Source of the DNA: Dehalobacter sp. DCM
Lineage (GTDB): Bacteria; Bacillota; Desulfitobacteriia; Desulfitobacteriales; Syntrophobotulaceae
Direction: 5' to 3'
DNA length: 64,000 nt
NCBI RefSeq assembly: GCF_024972775.1
Contig: NZ_CP092282.1
Location: 48,001-112,000, forward strand
Under the pieces are notes generated by a model. That model made no database searches. It saw only the letters and a program-made list of their open reading frames with translations, and was not told the DNA's origin. The number at the start of each line of letters is the position of its first letter. Position 1 is the first letter of the stretch. The translations under genes and the position numbers were made by a program. This document shows positions 8,446 through 17,799 of this stretch, piece by piece.

Positions 8446-10583
8446 GATTTTTCCATCCTTTCCTTGGATTTTGTCGATGTTTTGTGCTTATCCTTGGTTT
8501 CACCGGGCGAGAATTCCAGCCTGAAATTGACGTACTTGCCGCCGGTATCCTCCATGATGATTCGGGCATCATAGGTCTTTTGCGTCTTGGGCGAATACAG
8601 GTTTTTCATCAGGATGCTGCCTTCCTGAAGAAGAGCAGCAGCTACCTCGCGAGTCAGGACTTTTTTCTTGTCCTTGAAGAAACGATTCTCTTTCCACAGA
8701 GCGAATGTACAGGTTTTGTTCTGGCAGAAAAAGCGACGTTCCCCTTCCAGCACCTGATCTCCGCAACGGGGGCAGGAACCGATGCTTTCCGGATTTAAGG
8801 CCAGCTCGCCGGGGGCTTCAGAGACCGCCCGATAGGTTCCGACCAGATCTTTCAGGTGCTGAGAGATCTCCGTCATGAAGATTTCAGGAGAGAGCTGTCC
8901 CTTTTCGATGCGCTTCAGCTTTTCCTCCCATTCCGCCGTCATCTGTGGGGATTTGATCTGCTCCGGCAGGATCGTGGCCAGAGCAATTCCCTTATGGGTG
9001 GGCTGCAAGGTCTTGAGCTTTTTGTCGCCGTGGCGTTCCACTAGCTCAGTCTTGATCAGCTTTTCCAGGATGCCTGCCCGTGTGGCCGGAGTCCCCAGAC
9101 CTTTTCGCTCAGCATCCTCTGGAAGGTCCTCCAGGCCAGCATTCTCCATGGCAGAGAGCAGCGTATCCTCGGTAAACAGCTTGGGCGGGGTGGTTTTTCC
9201 CTCCTCCAGCCGGACGGAAACCGAATCAAAGTGCTGATCCTTTTCCAGTCTGGGCAGCGGGGTTTCTGCTTTCTTTTCCGTTTTTCGAGTGGTAATCGTG
9301 CTGCGATAATGCTCCTCCACAGACTTCCAGCCCGACTGCAGGATCGTCTTTCCCTTGGCGGTGAATTGTTGGCCAGAGCAGTCCAGCGCAACCGTCGTTT
9401 CAGAATAGCGATGAGCTTCTCCAGCAGCTGTGATGAGGCGGATAGCCAGTAGCTTTAAGAGCTCCTGCTCGCCCTTGGGCAGACTCTCCAGGATATTTTC
9501 CTTCAGTGCATGGGTCGGGATGATGGCGTGATGGTCGCTGACCTTGGAATCATTCAGCAATTGCTTTAGATCCGTCGAATATCCCTTCGTCAATTTCTCT
9601 GGCAAAAGGAAAAGTGCTGACTGAATGACGTCTGCAGTGGACTGCGCCATGTCAGCCGTCAGGTAGCGGCTGTCGGTTCGGGGATAGGTGATGAGCTTTT
9701 TTTCATAGAGGCTTTGGGCATAATCTAGCGTTTGCTGGGCCGTGTAGCCAAGAAGTCGGTTGGCTTCCCGCTGCAGGGTGGTCAGATCATAGAGCTTAGG
9801 CGGTTTTTCCGCCTTCTCCTGGGTCCTTACTTCAGTGACTGCGGCGGACTTTCCATGGCATTGAGCCAGGAGTTTTTCAGCCTCGGCCTTGATCTTCAGC
9901 TTTTCACTGGCTGCCTCAAAACCGGGGAGTTTCAGTACAACGGTGTAGAATGGCTCGGATCTGAAATCCTGAATGGCGGACCAGCGATCCACGATCATGG
10001 ACAGCGTGGGAGACATGACGCGTCCAACATTAAGGGTCTGACGATACAAAACAGAAAAGAGTCTCGTTGCGTTGATTCCAATCAGCCAATCCGCCTGTGC
10101 CCGACAGAGGGCAGATTGATAGAGCGGATCATATTCCTGGCTGGGCTTTAGTTTCTTGAAACCTTCGCTGATGGCCTGATCCTCCATGGAGCTAATCCAT
10201 AGGCGCTTCACCGGTTTCTGACATCCCGCCTGGCGATAGACCAGACGGAAGATCAGTTCCCCTTCACGTCCGGCATCCGTGGCGCAGATGATCTCCGTCA
10301 CTCGGGCTTCACCCAGCAGGCTTTTCAGGATTTTGAATTGCTTTTGCTTGTCCTTGGGTATCTGGTATTTCCATGGCTCCGGAAGGATCGGCAGATCCTC
10401 GAAGCGCCATTTGCCAAAGCGCTCGTCGTAGACATCTGCCGGTGAGAGTTCCACAAGATGGCCGACGCACCAGGAAACCAGGACATCCGTTCCTTCCAGA
10501 TAGCCGTCCTTTCGGTTGTTTGCTCCCAGCACAGAGGCAATAGACTGGGCCACACTTGGTTTTTCTGCGATCACCAGTCTCAT
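8442..10583 (-). CDS. topB: DNA topoisomerase III (type IA), ICE-encoded
   Basis: This 713-aa type IA topoisomerase has the Toprim domain at the N-terminus (MRLVIAEKPSVA and the DAGREGE motif near residue 104). The catalytic tyrosine is in ITYPRTDS near residue 300. A zinc-ribbon region lies near 605-630 (CPRCG, CQNKTC). Single-strand passage during conjugative replication is the usual role given to ICE copies. It overlaps the genes on both sides by 4 bases, so it is inside the transfer operon. Confidence 0.96.
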   Translation of the reverse strand: MRLVIAEKPSVAQSIASVLGANNRKDGYLEGTDVLVSWCVGHLVELSPADVYDERFGKWRFEDLPILPEPWKYQIPKDKQKQFKILKSLLGEARVTEIICATDAGREGELIFRLVYRQAGCQKPVKRLWISSMEDQAISEGFKKLKPSQEYDPLYQSALCRAQADWLIGINATRLFSVLYRQTLNVGRVMSPTLSMIVDRWSAIQDFRSEPFYTVVLKLPGFEAASEKLKIKAEAEKLLAQCHGKSAAVTEVRTQEKAEKPPKLYDLTTLQREANRLLGYTAQQTLDYAQSLYEKKLITYPRTDSRYLTADMAQSTADVIQSALFLLPEKLTKGYSTDLKQLLNDSKVSDHHAIIPTHALKENILESLPKGEQELLKLLAIRLITAAGEAHRYSETTVALDCSGQQFTAKGKTILQSGWKSVEEHYRSTITTRKTEKKAETPLPRLEKDQHFDSVSVRLEEGKTTPPKLFTEDTLLSAMENAGLEDLPEDAERKGLGTPATRAGILEKLIKTELVERHGDKKLKTLQPTHKGIALATILPEQIKSPQMTAEWEEKLKRIEKGQLSPEIFMTEISQHLKDLVGTYRAVSEAPGELALNPESIGSCPRCGDQVLEGERRFFCQNKTCTFALWKENRFFKDKKKVLTREVAAALLQEGSILMKNLYSPKTQKTYDARIIMEDTGGKYVNFRLEFSPGETKDKHKTSTKSKERMEKS

Positions 10584-10774
10584 TTGTCCACCTTCCTTTT
10601 CTTGTGGGGGAGGATCAGCTCACGGTAACAGACACCAGTACAGCAGTTTCCCTGCAGGTAGCTGCAGCCATGGCAGGGATGGGTCTTGGGCAAGACAGGA
10701 GAGAGCTTCTCCTGCCGCTGCCGGGGCTTTTGCTTCATCAGTCGTTCAAAGGGACTGTCCGTAAAATGCGTCAT
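10580..10774 (-). CDS. Small cysteine-rich ICE protein
   Basis: This 64-aa basic protein has a cysteine cluster (CHGC, then CCTGVC, residues 34-49) that could bind a metal. It is not otherwise recognised. It overlaps the DUF4366-like gene upstream and topB downstream by 4 bases each, a coupling that supports it being real. Confidence 0.65.
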   Translation of the reverse strand: MTHFTDSPFERLMKQKPRQRQEKLSPVLPKTHPCHGCSYLQGNCCTGVCYRELILPHKKRKVDK

Positions 10775-11496
10775 TCGTCATCACGCTCCGATTCGAAAGC
10801 TTCCTGATCCTCTTCAACTAGCAGTTTTTCTTCATAGTCGTCATCATCAAAGCTGTACTCATCCAGATGGCTGCTTCCCTTGACGCTTGGCTTGGGCTTT
10901 CTCAGCTTGAAGTACCACAGTCCGCCGCCGCCCAGAAGAATCAGAAGGACCACGACGATCGGTAAAGGATTCATGATTTTTGCAGGTACGGGTTCCTCGA
11001 CTTCCGTTTCTGGCTCCGGTGTAGGTTCGGGTTCCGGCTCGGGAACGGTTGGAACGGCACCTTCACCCGGCAGTGGCTCCAGGGTGCCGTCTTCCTCCAT
11101 CAGGGCTCTGAGGTCTGCTTCATCCACCATGTTCAGAAAGTAGACGTTATTTTCCTTGCCGGCCCGGTCGATAATCAGATAAAAGGTGTTGCCCGCTTTG
11201 GTCTTGACCGTAATGAACTGCTTGTCCTCGGTCTGTTCGCCTTCCAGGTCATCCACAATGGTCAGATTGCCTTCCGGAGTCAGGGGCACAGCTGCTTCCG
11301 GTTCAGTTTCTTTGACGGGCTCCGAGGCTGCGGGCTCGGCAGTCGGCATCAGAGCTTCCTCTATCGGATCAGAGCTTGCAGTGATCGCCTTGGATTCATC
11401 GGTCTGAGCATAGGCCGGGACTGAAAGAATGGAAATGCAAAGCAGCATGACCAGCAGTAGGGCTGAAGCACGAGGCCATTTTTTACTCATTTTCAT
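10771..11496 (-). CDS. DUF4366 (CD1107-type) surface protein of the ICE
   Basis: This 241-aa protein has a signal peptide (residues 1-28, ending PAYA), a Pro/Glu/Thr-rich linker, a domain containing NTFYLIIDRAGKENNVYFLN (about 85-105), a second PEPEPTPEPE linker, one transmembrane helix (about 172-190) and an acidic cytoplasmic tail. It matches the DUF4366 family of clostridial ICEs and probably forms part of the surface transfer apparatus. The start at 11496 is set by AGGAGG and the signal peptide; the longer reading frame upstream has neither. It overlaps the DUF4315 gene by 14 bases. Confidence 0.85.
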   Translation of the reverse strand: MKMSKKWPRASALLLVMLLCISILSVPAYAQTDESKAITASSDPIEEALMPTAEPAASEPVKETEPEAAVPLTPEGNLTIVDDLEGEQTEDKQFITVKTKAGNTFYLIIDRAGKENNVYFLNMVDEADLRALMEEDGTLEPLPGEGAVPTVPEPEPEPTPEPETEVEEPVPAKIMNPLPIVVVLLILLGGGGLWYFKLRKPKPSVKGSSHLDEYSFDDDDYEEKLLVEEDQEAFESERDDE

Positions 11497-11734
11497 TGGT
11501 GTTATCCTCCTGTGTTTTAAAGTAATCGGGCGCTCCGCCTGTTTCGCGAAACGCCCTGATGAATGCGGCCAGCTCTTCCGGAGTCGCGGAGACACTGCGG
11601 ACCATTTCCACGATCTCGGTCTTCTCCAGCTCGTCTTTTTGTGCCTTAAGCTCGATGAGTCTGGCTTCGAGGCTTTTAATTCGATGGGTGATCTTATCGA
11701 TCTCCTCCGTCAGTTTTTGGATCTTTGGATTCAT
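11483..11734 (-). CDS. DUF4315 family coiled-coil protein
   Basis: This 83-aa protein is a heptad-rich helix (residues 3-45, with ITHRIKSLEARLIELKAQKD) followed by a short C-terminal region with ATPEELAAFIRAF. It matches the DUF4315 family found between the NlpC/P60 hydrolase and the DUF4366 gene in Tn1549-like elements; its function is unknown. The ATG at 11734 directly follows the stop of the hydrolase gene, with GGAGGTAACC before it. Confidence 0.85.
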   Translation of the reverse strand: MNPKIQKLTEEIDKITHRIKSLEARLIELKAQKDELEKTEIVEMVRSVSATPEELAAFIRAFRETGGAPDYFKTQEDNTNENE

Positions 11735-11736
11735 GG

Positions 11737-13887
11737 TTACCTCCTTGGCAAACGCCCGAAGGCGTAAAAATGGGATTGGAAATACGAGGTGTTCATGGAG
11801 GCGTACTGGATCGGGTTTCCGGCGTGGATCATCATGCCGTCGCCCACGTAGATGGCCACATGGGAAACCGGACCGATACTGTCGTAAGTGCCGGTGAAAA
11901 ACACAATGTCGCCTGGCTTGGCCTCCGAGGGTGGGATGATGGCGCACTGGTCAAAGATCCCCTGGGCAGTGGTCCTTGATAGTGGATAGACGCCCGAATT
12001 TTTGAACACCCAGCAGACAAAGCCTGAGCAGTCAAAGGACGTCGATGGCGTGGAGCCTCCCCAAACATAGGGATAACCCAGATACTTTTCAGCTTCCTTG
12101 ATCAGGGCCGCGAAAGTGGGATCTGACAGCGCTTCCGGCGGGATGTCATAGTCCGTATAAGCGCCATTGGTGCCGCCGACGGCTGGCGGGGTGTAGGGGT
12201 CAGTCCCCTCGATGAAGAAATAGGGATTGAGATACTGGCCATTTAAAGTCAGTTCCAGGTGCAGATGGCTGCCCGTACTGGCACCGGTGCTTCCGGCCTT
12301 GGCGATAGCCTGTCCCCGCAGGACGCTCTGTCCTTCTGTTACCAGAATGCTGGAGCAGTGGGCATAGGTGCTACGATAGCCATCCGTGTCCGCAATGACC
12401 ACATAGTTGCCATAGCCGCTGGCATCGTAGCCGACACGGACCACTTCGCCGTCATGGATGGACTGGATCGGAGTTCCCAAAGGCACACCCAAATCCAATC
12501 CACGGTGGATCTGCAACCGGTCTGTGATGGGATGGACACGCCAGCCGTAAAGGCTAGTGACATGGCTCGGCCAATTGAAGGTAAAGGGATTACCAAAATA
12601 CTGTTTGTTGCCCTTGGTATCCATGTACACGAGATACATTTCCCGTTGGTCAGCGCTCATGCGGGGATAGACCACCGAATACAGGGACTGGCTGCTCAGG
12701 TTGATGTTCAGGATGTAGAAATTATAGGGGACCTCCACCTCATAGCTTTCGCGAATGATCTGGACCTCTCCGGTTTCCGGATCAGTCACGGTATAGGTCC
12801 GGTAACGGGTTTCGGTGCGGTATCGCACCTCGACGGTCTCTGTGATGCTTAAGCTGTACATGGAGGAAAAGAGAGATCTCAGCTCAGTTTCGACCTCCGC
12901 GTAGGTAAAATCTTCGAATCTTGCTGTCAGATAAGCGATCAGCTCATGAGGATCATGGCCGATGGGATCAACGGTGTAGCGGTATTCATCAAAGCCGGGA
13001 TAATCCCGTTCGATGTTGAGCAGGTCATACTGCAGCTCTGCCTCCAGCCTTGTGTACTCCAGATCAGCGGCAGTGATGTCCTCATCGGATGCGGTGTAGG
13101 AAGTCGTGAGAAAGGCGTTGAGTCCGCCTACGGCCATCTGGGAGCAGCTGGCAAAGGTATTCAGGATCAGCATGACAACAAAGAAGATGCCGATAATCCC
13201 CAGAAAAACCTTGCTGTGCCGGGCAACGAAAGCGGTCGCCTTCTCCAGCGCTTCCTTCGCTTTCTTCGCGGTCTTCACGGTGGTTTGGGCCGTCTTCTGA
13301 ACGGTTCCCGTACCTCTTCCGGCTTTAGCCGCAGCGTATTCCTTCTTGATGGCTTGTTTTTGCTGCCAACGGGACAAGGGATTGGTCGAGAAGAGCGGCT
13401 GCTCCCTGGCTGCCTGTTTTTGAAGCAGGCTGACATTGGCCTGGTCCAGCTTTTTCTCCGCCTTCAGGGATTTTCGCTCCGCTTTCAGCGCATGGGAGCG
13501 GTGAGCATTTTGGGCGGTCCGGACAGTGCCTTCAGCGGTTCCTTCCAGGCGGTGGGCAGCCTCCACGCCGACATTGTCATCTTCGGATCTTGCAATCTGC
13601 CGGTGGACCTCCGCAGCGGGCAAGGCTGTCGCAGCGGACTTGAAAGCTGAGGGTGTTTTCTTCACCTGAAGCTCTTCAAACTGCAGTTTCACTGGCTTTT
13701 TCATGGGACCAAAGGAAATGCTCTTCTCGTGGGTTCCCAGCGATTCTGTCTTGGACTTTTTTTCAGCTTTCTCCAGCCTGGTCGCGGCCTTGTCTGCCTT
13801 CTGCGTGGCTTTTTGAAGCTCCGGGGTGCTGCGTTCCTCTGTGAACCGAAGCCGGGTTATGGTTCGCTTGGCTTTCCTGGCGCTCAT
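11737..13887 (-). CDS. M23 + NlpC/P60 cell-wall hydrolase of the T4SS (CD1108-type)
   Basis: This 716-aa protein opens the peptidoglycan for the conjugation channel. A charged cytoplasmic N-terminus (1-225) is followed by one transmembrane helix (about 228-247). Outside are an M23 peptidase domain (HRGLDLG near 461, HLHLEL near 540) and a C-terminal NlpC/P60 domain with the catalytic cysteine in FDCSGFVCW near 620 and a histidine in VSHVAIY. It plays the VirB1-like role in Gram-positive T4SS. It starts 1 base after the VirB4 gene stops. Confidence 0.93.
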   Translation of the reverse strand: MSARKAKRTITRLRFTEERSTPELQKATQKADKAATRLEKAEKKSKTESLGTHEKSISFGPMKKPVKLQFEELQVKKTPSAFKSAATALPAAEVHRQIARSEDDNVGVEAAHRLEGTAEGTVRTAQNAHRSHALKAERKSLKAEKKLDQANVSLLQKQAAREQPLFSTNPLSRWQQKQAIKKEYAAAKAGRGTGTVQKTAQTTVKTAKKAKEALEKATAFVARHSKVFLGIIGIFFVVMLILNTFASCSQMAVGGLNAFLTTSYTASDEDITAADLEYTRLEAELQYDLLNIERDYPGFDEYRYTVDPIGHDPHELIAYLTARFEDFTYAEVETELRSLFSSMYSLSITETVEVRYRTETRYRTYTVTDPETGEVQIIRESYEVEVPYNFYILNINLSSQSLYSVVYPRMSADQREMYLVYMDTKGNKQYFGNPFTFNWPSHVTSLYGWRVHPITDRLQIHRGLDLGVPLGTPIQSIHDGEVVRVGYDASGYGNYVVIADTDGYRSTYAHCSSILVTEGQSVLRGQAIAKAGSTGASTGSHLHLELTLNGQYLNPYFFIEGTDPYTPPAVGGTNGAYTDYDIPPEALSDPTFAALIKEAEKYLGYPYVWGGSTPSTSFDCSGFVCWVFKNSGVYPLSRTTAQGIFDQCAIIPPSEAKPGDIVFFTGTYDSIGPVSHVAIYVGDGMMIHAGNPIQYASMNTSYFQSHFYAFGRLPRR

Positions 13888-13888
13888 C

Positions 13889-16285
13889 TCACACCCCCTT
13901 GACCTCAGCTGGCTTCGTCGTCATGATGCGGTAAAGCTCGGTATCCTTCGGGAAACGGTCTGCAAAGGGCAGGATCACATTCCCATAGAACAACAGGCCT
14001 TCACCTTCACCGGAATGGGTAACATAGGACAGCTGGTGGGGAGAGATGTTGAGCTGCTTGGCCAGGATTTGGCGGTCCCCGCCTGCCTGGTTCAGCATGT
14101 AGACGAAGTCGCTGTTTTCAAAGATGTTTTCGATTTCCCGGGAAGACAGCAGGTCTTTGACGTTCTGGGTGATGCCCGTCGGAATGCCGCCCCACTTTCT
14201 GAATCGCTTCCAGATCTCGACCGAGTAGGCGGCGGTCTGCTCTTCCTTGAGCAGCAGATGGAATTCATCGATGTAGTAGCGGGTGCTTCGGCCTTCCGCC
14301 CGGTTGGTGGTCACGCGACCCCAGACCTGGTCCTGGACGATGAGCATGCCCAGCTTCTTCAGCTGCTTGCCCAGTTCCTTGATATCAAAGCAGACCAGGC
14401 GGTTCTGGATATCCACATTGGTTCGGTGGTTAAAGACGTTGAGCGAGCCGGTGACGTAGATCTCCAGCGCCGTCGCGATCAGCCGAGCTTCCTTCTCCGG
14501 CTGCTCCAGTAGGATTCGGTGCAGATCTCCAAGGATAGGGACATTCTCCGGCTTTGGCTCATTGAGATAAGCCTGATACACCATGCGAACACAACGGTCG
14601 ATGACGGTCTTTTCGATGGGTTGGAGGCCCTCTCTGCCGCCGACGATGAGCTCACAAAGGGAAAGAATAAAGTCAGACTTCAGGGACAGTGGGCTCTCAT
14701 CCTCGGAATAGTTCAAGTTGATGTCCATGGGATTGATGTAATGTCCGCTGGTGGGTGAGATCTTGATGACCTGGCCCTGCAGGCGCTCCACCAGAGGATA
14801 ATATTCGCCCTCGGGATCGCAGATGGTGATGTCGTCCTGAGTAATGAGAAAGGCATTGGCGATCTCACGCTTGGCAGAAAAGGATTTGCCGCTGCCAGGG
14901 GTGCCCAGGATCAGTCCGTTGGGATTCTTCAGGGCTTTCCGGTCCACCATGATCAGGTTGTTAGACAATGAATTAAGCCCGTAATAGAGAGGCTCGCCTT
15001 CGCGCTGGAACAGTTCCTGGGTGGTGAAAGGCACAAAGATGGCGGTGCTGGATGTGGTCAGGCCCCGCTGGATCTCGATCTGATTGTGACCAAGGGGCAG
15101 GGATGAGTTAAGACCGGATTCCTGCTGGAAGTCCAGCCGGACCAGCTGACAATTGTATTTCTGGGCAATGCCCTGAGCCTGAAAGATGTTGTTGTCCAGT
15201 GTCTGTTTGCCGTCGGCAGTATTCATGATCAGAAAGGTCACCAGGAACATGCGTTCATTGTGGCTCTGCAGATCCTGTAGCAGCTTCTTGGCTTCGCCAC
15301 CGTAGGTGGCCAGGTCTGACGGGATAATGTCCATGTCATAGCCGGAACGGACAGCCTTTTTCTGTTCTTCGATCTTCATCCGGTCCAGATCGGTGATCTT
15401 GCGCTTGATGGTCTTGATAGCAGAGGTTTGATCGATGGACTGGATATGGAGGGTCACCACCAGGCTGTTGTCCATGGACAGAAAATCCGCCAGCATGCGG
15501 TCGTTGAGCTCGGGGGCGAGGATCTGCAGGAAGGAAACGGAGCAATGCTTTCTGCCCATCCGAAAGTTCCTGCTCTCAGAAAAATCAAAGGATGAGGGTG
15601 CAATGTAATCCTTGGTGGAAAGGCCCGATAGGGGCAGCCAGTCCCAGTCAAAGAGAAAGCGCTCCTGACCGTCCAGATGGTAAATACTGTGCAAAAGCTT
15701 CAGTCGATCTTTTCCACTCAAAGGATCTGCTGCGACGCCGAGGCGCTTGAAGCTGTTCAGGAGATCATTCTCGATACGTTCCAGCCGGGGCTTGGCCGTG
15801 CGAAGATTCTCCGCTTCGATGCCAAAGGTGATGAACTTGGTCTTGGACAGGCCGTTGTTGCCCTTGGCCAGCTGGCCTCGGAGCATATTGGCATATTCTT
15901 CACGGATGTCATCAAAATCATCGTTCTGGTTAGGAATCAGGATGGACTGCTCGAATTCCTCGATGCTGGCGCTCAGATTCAGGAAAGAGAACTGAAAGCG
16001 GATGGAGCTGTCAAAGTAGTTGAGGAAATCACACCAGCCGTCAAAGATGGCCGTCTTGTCCTCGTTCTGCGCCAGCTGGTAGTTAATGTCCTGAAACTGA
16101 ATGGTCTTGGTATATAAGGCATCTGTTGCCTGGCAGATGCCGTCGGGATGCATGCGCAGGTAAGGGATCGTCTGCTGGGCCGTTGCCGGAACCTTGCTGT
16201 CACGCTTGGCTCTGGCGATGGCGCTTTCAATGCGATTTCTTTCCTCGCGGCTGAGTTTTCTTTGGATGGTTTTCTGGTTGGACAA
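13889..16285 (-). CDS. VirB4-like conjugation ATPase
   Basis: This 798-aa ATPase powers assembly and function of the conjugation channel at the inner face of the membrane. Walker A is GTPGSGKS near residue 463 and Walker B is YYIDEFHLLL near 672. An N-terminal region of about 400 residues is typical of Gram-positive VirB4 proteins (CD1110 type). The start is a TTG 9 bases after GGAGG, and the gene begins 59 bases inside the end of the PrgI gene. It is flanked by PrgI and the wall hydrolase, the standard order. Confidence 0.95.
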   Translation of the reverse strand: MSNQKTIQRKLSREERNRIESAIARAKRDSKVPATAQQTIPYLRMHPDGICQATDALYTKTIQFQDINYQLAQNEDKTAIFDGWCDFLNYFDSSIRFQFSFLNLSASIEEFEQSILIPNQNDDFDDIREEYANMLRGQLAKGNNGLSKTKFITFGIEAENLRTAKPRLERIENDLLNSFKRLGVAADPLSGKDRLKLLHSIYHLDGQERFLFDWDWLPLSGLSTKDYIAPSSFDFSESRNFRMGRKHCSVSFLQILAPELNDRMLADFLSMDNSLVVTLHIQSIDQTSAIKTIKRKITDLDRMKIEEQKKAVRSGYDMDIIPSDLATYGGEAKKLLQDLQSHNERMFLVTFLIMNTADGKQTLDNNIFQAQGIAQKYNCQLVRLDFQQESGLNSSLPLGHNQIEIQRGLTTSSTAIFVPFTTQELFQREGEPLYYGLNSLSNNLIMVDRKALKNPNGLILGTPGSGKSFSAKREIANAFLITQDDITICDPEGEYYPLVERLQGQVIKISPTSGHYINPMDINLNYSEDESPLSLKSDFILSLCELIVGGREGLQPIEKTVIDRCVRMVYQAYLNEPKPENVPILGDLHRILLEQPEKEARLIATALEIYVTGSLNVFNHRTNVDIQNRLVCFDIKELGKQLKKLGMLIVQDQVWGRVTTNRAEGRSTRYYIDEFHLLLKEEQTAAYSVEIWKRFRKWGGIPTGITQNVKDLLSSREIENIFENSDFVYMLNQAGGDRQILAKQLNISPHQLSYVTHSGEGEGLLFYGNVILPFADRFPKDTELYRIMTTKPAEVKGV

Positions 16286-16637
16286 TCGCTTTTACCTCCT
16301 TGTCCAGATTGGTTTGTCGCTCTACGGCGGCATAGAAGTTGTCGGTCCGGTAGGGCCGCTTCTTCGGTCGGATGAATCGGCTCTGAATGAGCTGATAGAG
16401 GATTTTTTCCAGGGGCTGACCATTACGTTCGTACATGGCCAGCAGGAAAAACGGCAGCATGGACAGCACCATGAGCAGCGCTGCTGTGCTGACACTCATG
16501 TGGGGCTTGGCAAGAAAAAACAGCGGGACGCCCAGAAGAGCTCCGCTGCCAAATGAAATCAGTTGTCGCTTGGTGAGATTGAGCATCACCTTGGTTTTGA
16601 TCTTGGTCAGATCCTTGGGTACAGGGACATAGGCCAC
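16227..16637 (-). CDS. PrgI family T4SS membrane protein
   Basis: This 136-aa protein has a basic N-terminus (VPVPKDLTKIKTKVMLNLTK), two close transmembrane helices (about 30-50 and 52-70) and a basic C-terminal tail. The opening motif is characteristic of the PrgI family, which partners with VirB4 like VirB3. Its 3' end overlaps the VirB4 start by 59 bases. Confidence 0.9.
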   Translation of the reverse strand: MAYVPVPKDLTKIKTKVMLNLTKRQLISFGSGALLGVPLFFLAKPHMSVSTAALLMVLSMLPFFLLAMYERNGQPLEKILYQLIQSRFIRPKKRPYRTDNFYAAVERQTNLDKEVKAIVQPENHPKKTQPRGKKSH

Positions 16638-16655
16638 AGGCTTTCCTCCTTTCGT

Positions 16656-17525
16656 TTAGTGGGCATTGAAGATGGATTTGGCAAGACTTCCGGTCTTGAA
16701 CAGGGTGAAACAGAGTAGAACAGTATAGCCGAGGGTGGTCCATACGGCCTTGATGATGTCGGTTTCCGTAGCGATGTTCTGCACCAGTACGGCATAAATG
16801 CCGACGCAGACCATGATGAGGAAGGCCTGGAAGGCCAGGGCCAAAAGAGAGCGAAGATAATTCTGTCCCATACCGCCCCATTCCCGGTTGACCATGGTGG
16901 CCATGGGGATGGGCCCTACCGACGTGACCAGATAGATCTCGATCATGCGGCCATAGATGACCAGGAAAATACAGATACTCAGGGCTTGCATGGTAAAGCC
17001 AATGAACAGGCTCTGAAACCAGAGTCCGAAGAGCGGACCCAGTTCCATGGCGCTCAGCCTTGTCTGAAGGTCTGCCACTGTAGTGGCAAGATCCACTGAA
17101 GCGTCCGCTGATATGACACCGGAAGCGCTGTTAACTACCGATTGCGCCATATCGAAGATGCCCATGACGATGTCAAAGGTGTGGGTTACCAGAAGAACGG
17201 CCACGAAGGTTTTGAAGATCCATTTGAAAAAGATCCAGGTATCGATGTCATGAAGATTATTCCGGTCGATGACCATTTGGATGAGCTCGTAGGTCATCAC
17301 AAAGGCAAGGATCACACCCGCGATGGGGATGATGACGCTTTCGGAGAGGCTGCGGATCATGGAAAAGACGCCGGCATTCCATGCTGCCGGCGTCAATCCC
17401 ACTTGACCTGCGATTTCGCCAACCTGTTGGTTGACGTTATCAAACATCCCCGACAAATTTGTGATGATGCCTTCTACAAGCATCGTCTTCAGCCATTCGG
17501 TGATTTTGTCGAGTATGCTTTCCAT
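16656..17525 (-). CDS. VirB6-like (CD1112-type) channel membrane protein
   Basis: This 289-aa polytopic membrane protein begins with an amphipathic region and has about six hydrophobic segments (the first near residues 58-80). The set of helices and its place between Maff2 and PrgI match the VirB6/TrbL-like channel component of Tn1549-type elements. It would form part of the inner-membrane DNA-transfer channel. Confidence 0.85.
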   Translation of the reverse strand: MESILDKITEWLKTMLVEGIITNLSGMFDNVNQQVGEIAGQVGLTPAAWNAGVFSMIRSLSESVIIPIAGVILAFVMTYELIQMVIDRNNLHDIDTWIFFKWIFKTFVAVLLVTHTFDIVMGIFDMAQSVVNSASGVISADASVDLATTVADLQTRLSAMELGPLFGLWFQSLFIGFTMQALSICIFLVIYGRMIEIYLVTSVGPIPMATMVNREWGGMGQNYLRSLLALAFQAFLIMVCVGIYAVLVQNIATETDIIKAVWTTLGYTVLLCFTLFKTGSLAKSIFNAH

Positions 17526-17539
17526 CGCTTTCTACCCGA

Positions 17540-17755
17540 TTAACCGAACAGACCGGAAAGCAGTGGCACTAGGACGATGCCGATGAGAGCGACACCGCCG
17601 CCCGCCATGAGCTGCTTCATGCCCTGGGATTTGGCACCGGGGTTGTCGTTGCCGTAGCCTTCGAGAAGGTTGATGACGCCCCAGATGGCAAGACCTGCAC
17701 CGAGAGCGACGACGAGGGTTTGAAGTACATCTACTGCACTGTTAAAGAATTCCAT
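17540..17755 (-). CDS. Maff2 family ICE membrane protein
   Basis: This 71-aa protein has two transmembrane helices (about 10-30 and 48-68) joined by a loop with GYGNDNPGAKSQGMKQLMAG. That loop is the signature of the Maff2 family. It resembles VirB2-like small subunits in size and topology, but the pilin role is an inference. It lies between VirD4 and the VirB6-like gene with a GGAGG site before the start. Confidence 0.88.
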   Translation of the reverse strand: MEFFNSAVDVLQTLVVALGAGLAIWGVINLLEGYGNDNPGAKSQGMKQLMAGGGVALIGIVLVPLLSGLFG

Positions 17756-17799
17756 TGATTGACCTCCATTATTTTAAATTTTGAGATGAAAAAAGCCGC

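Noticed and set aside
12259-12852. 197-codon plus-strand frame
   Set aside because: It is the antisense shadow of the M23/NlpC hydrolase, whose catalytic motifs prove the minus-strand reading.
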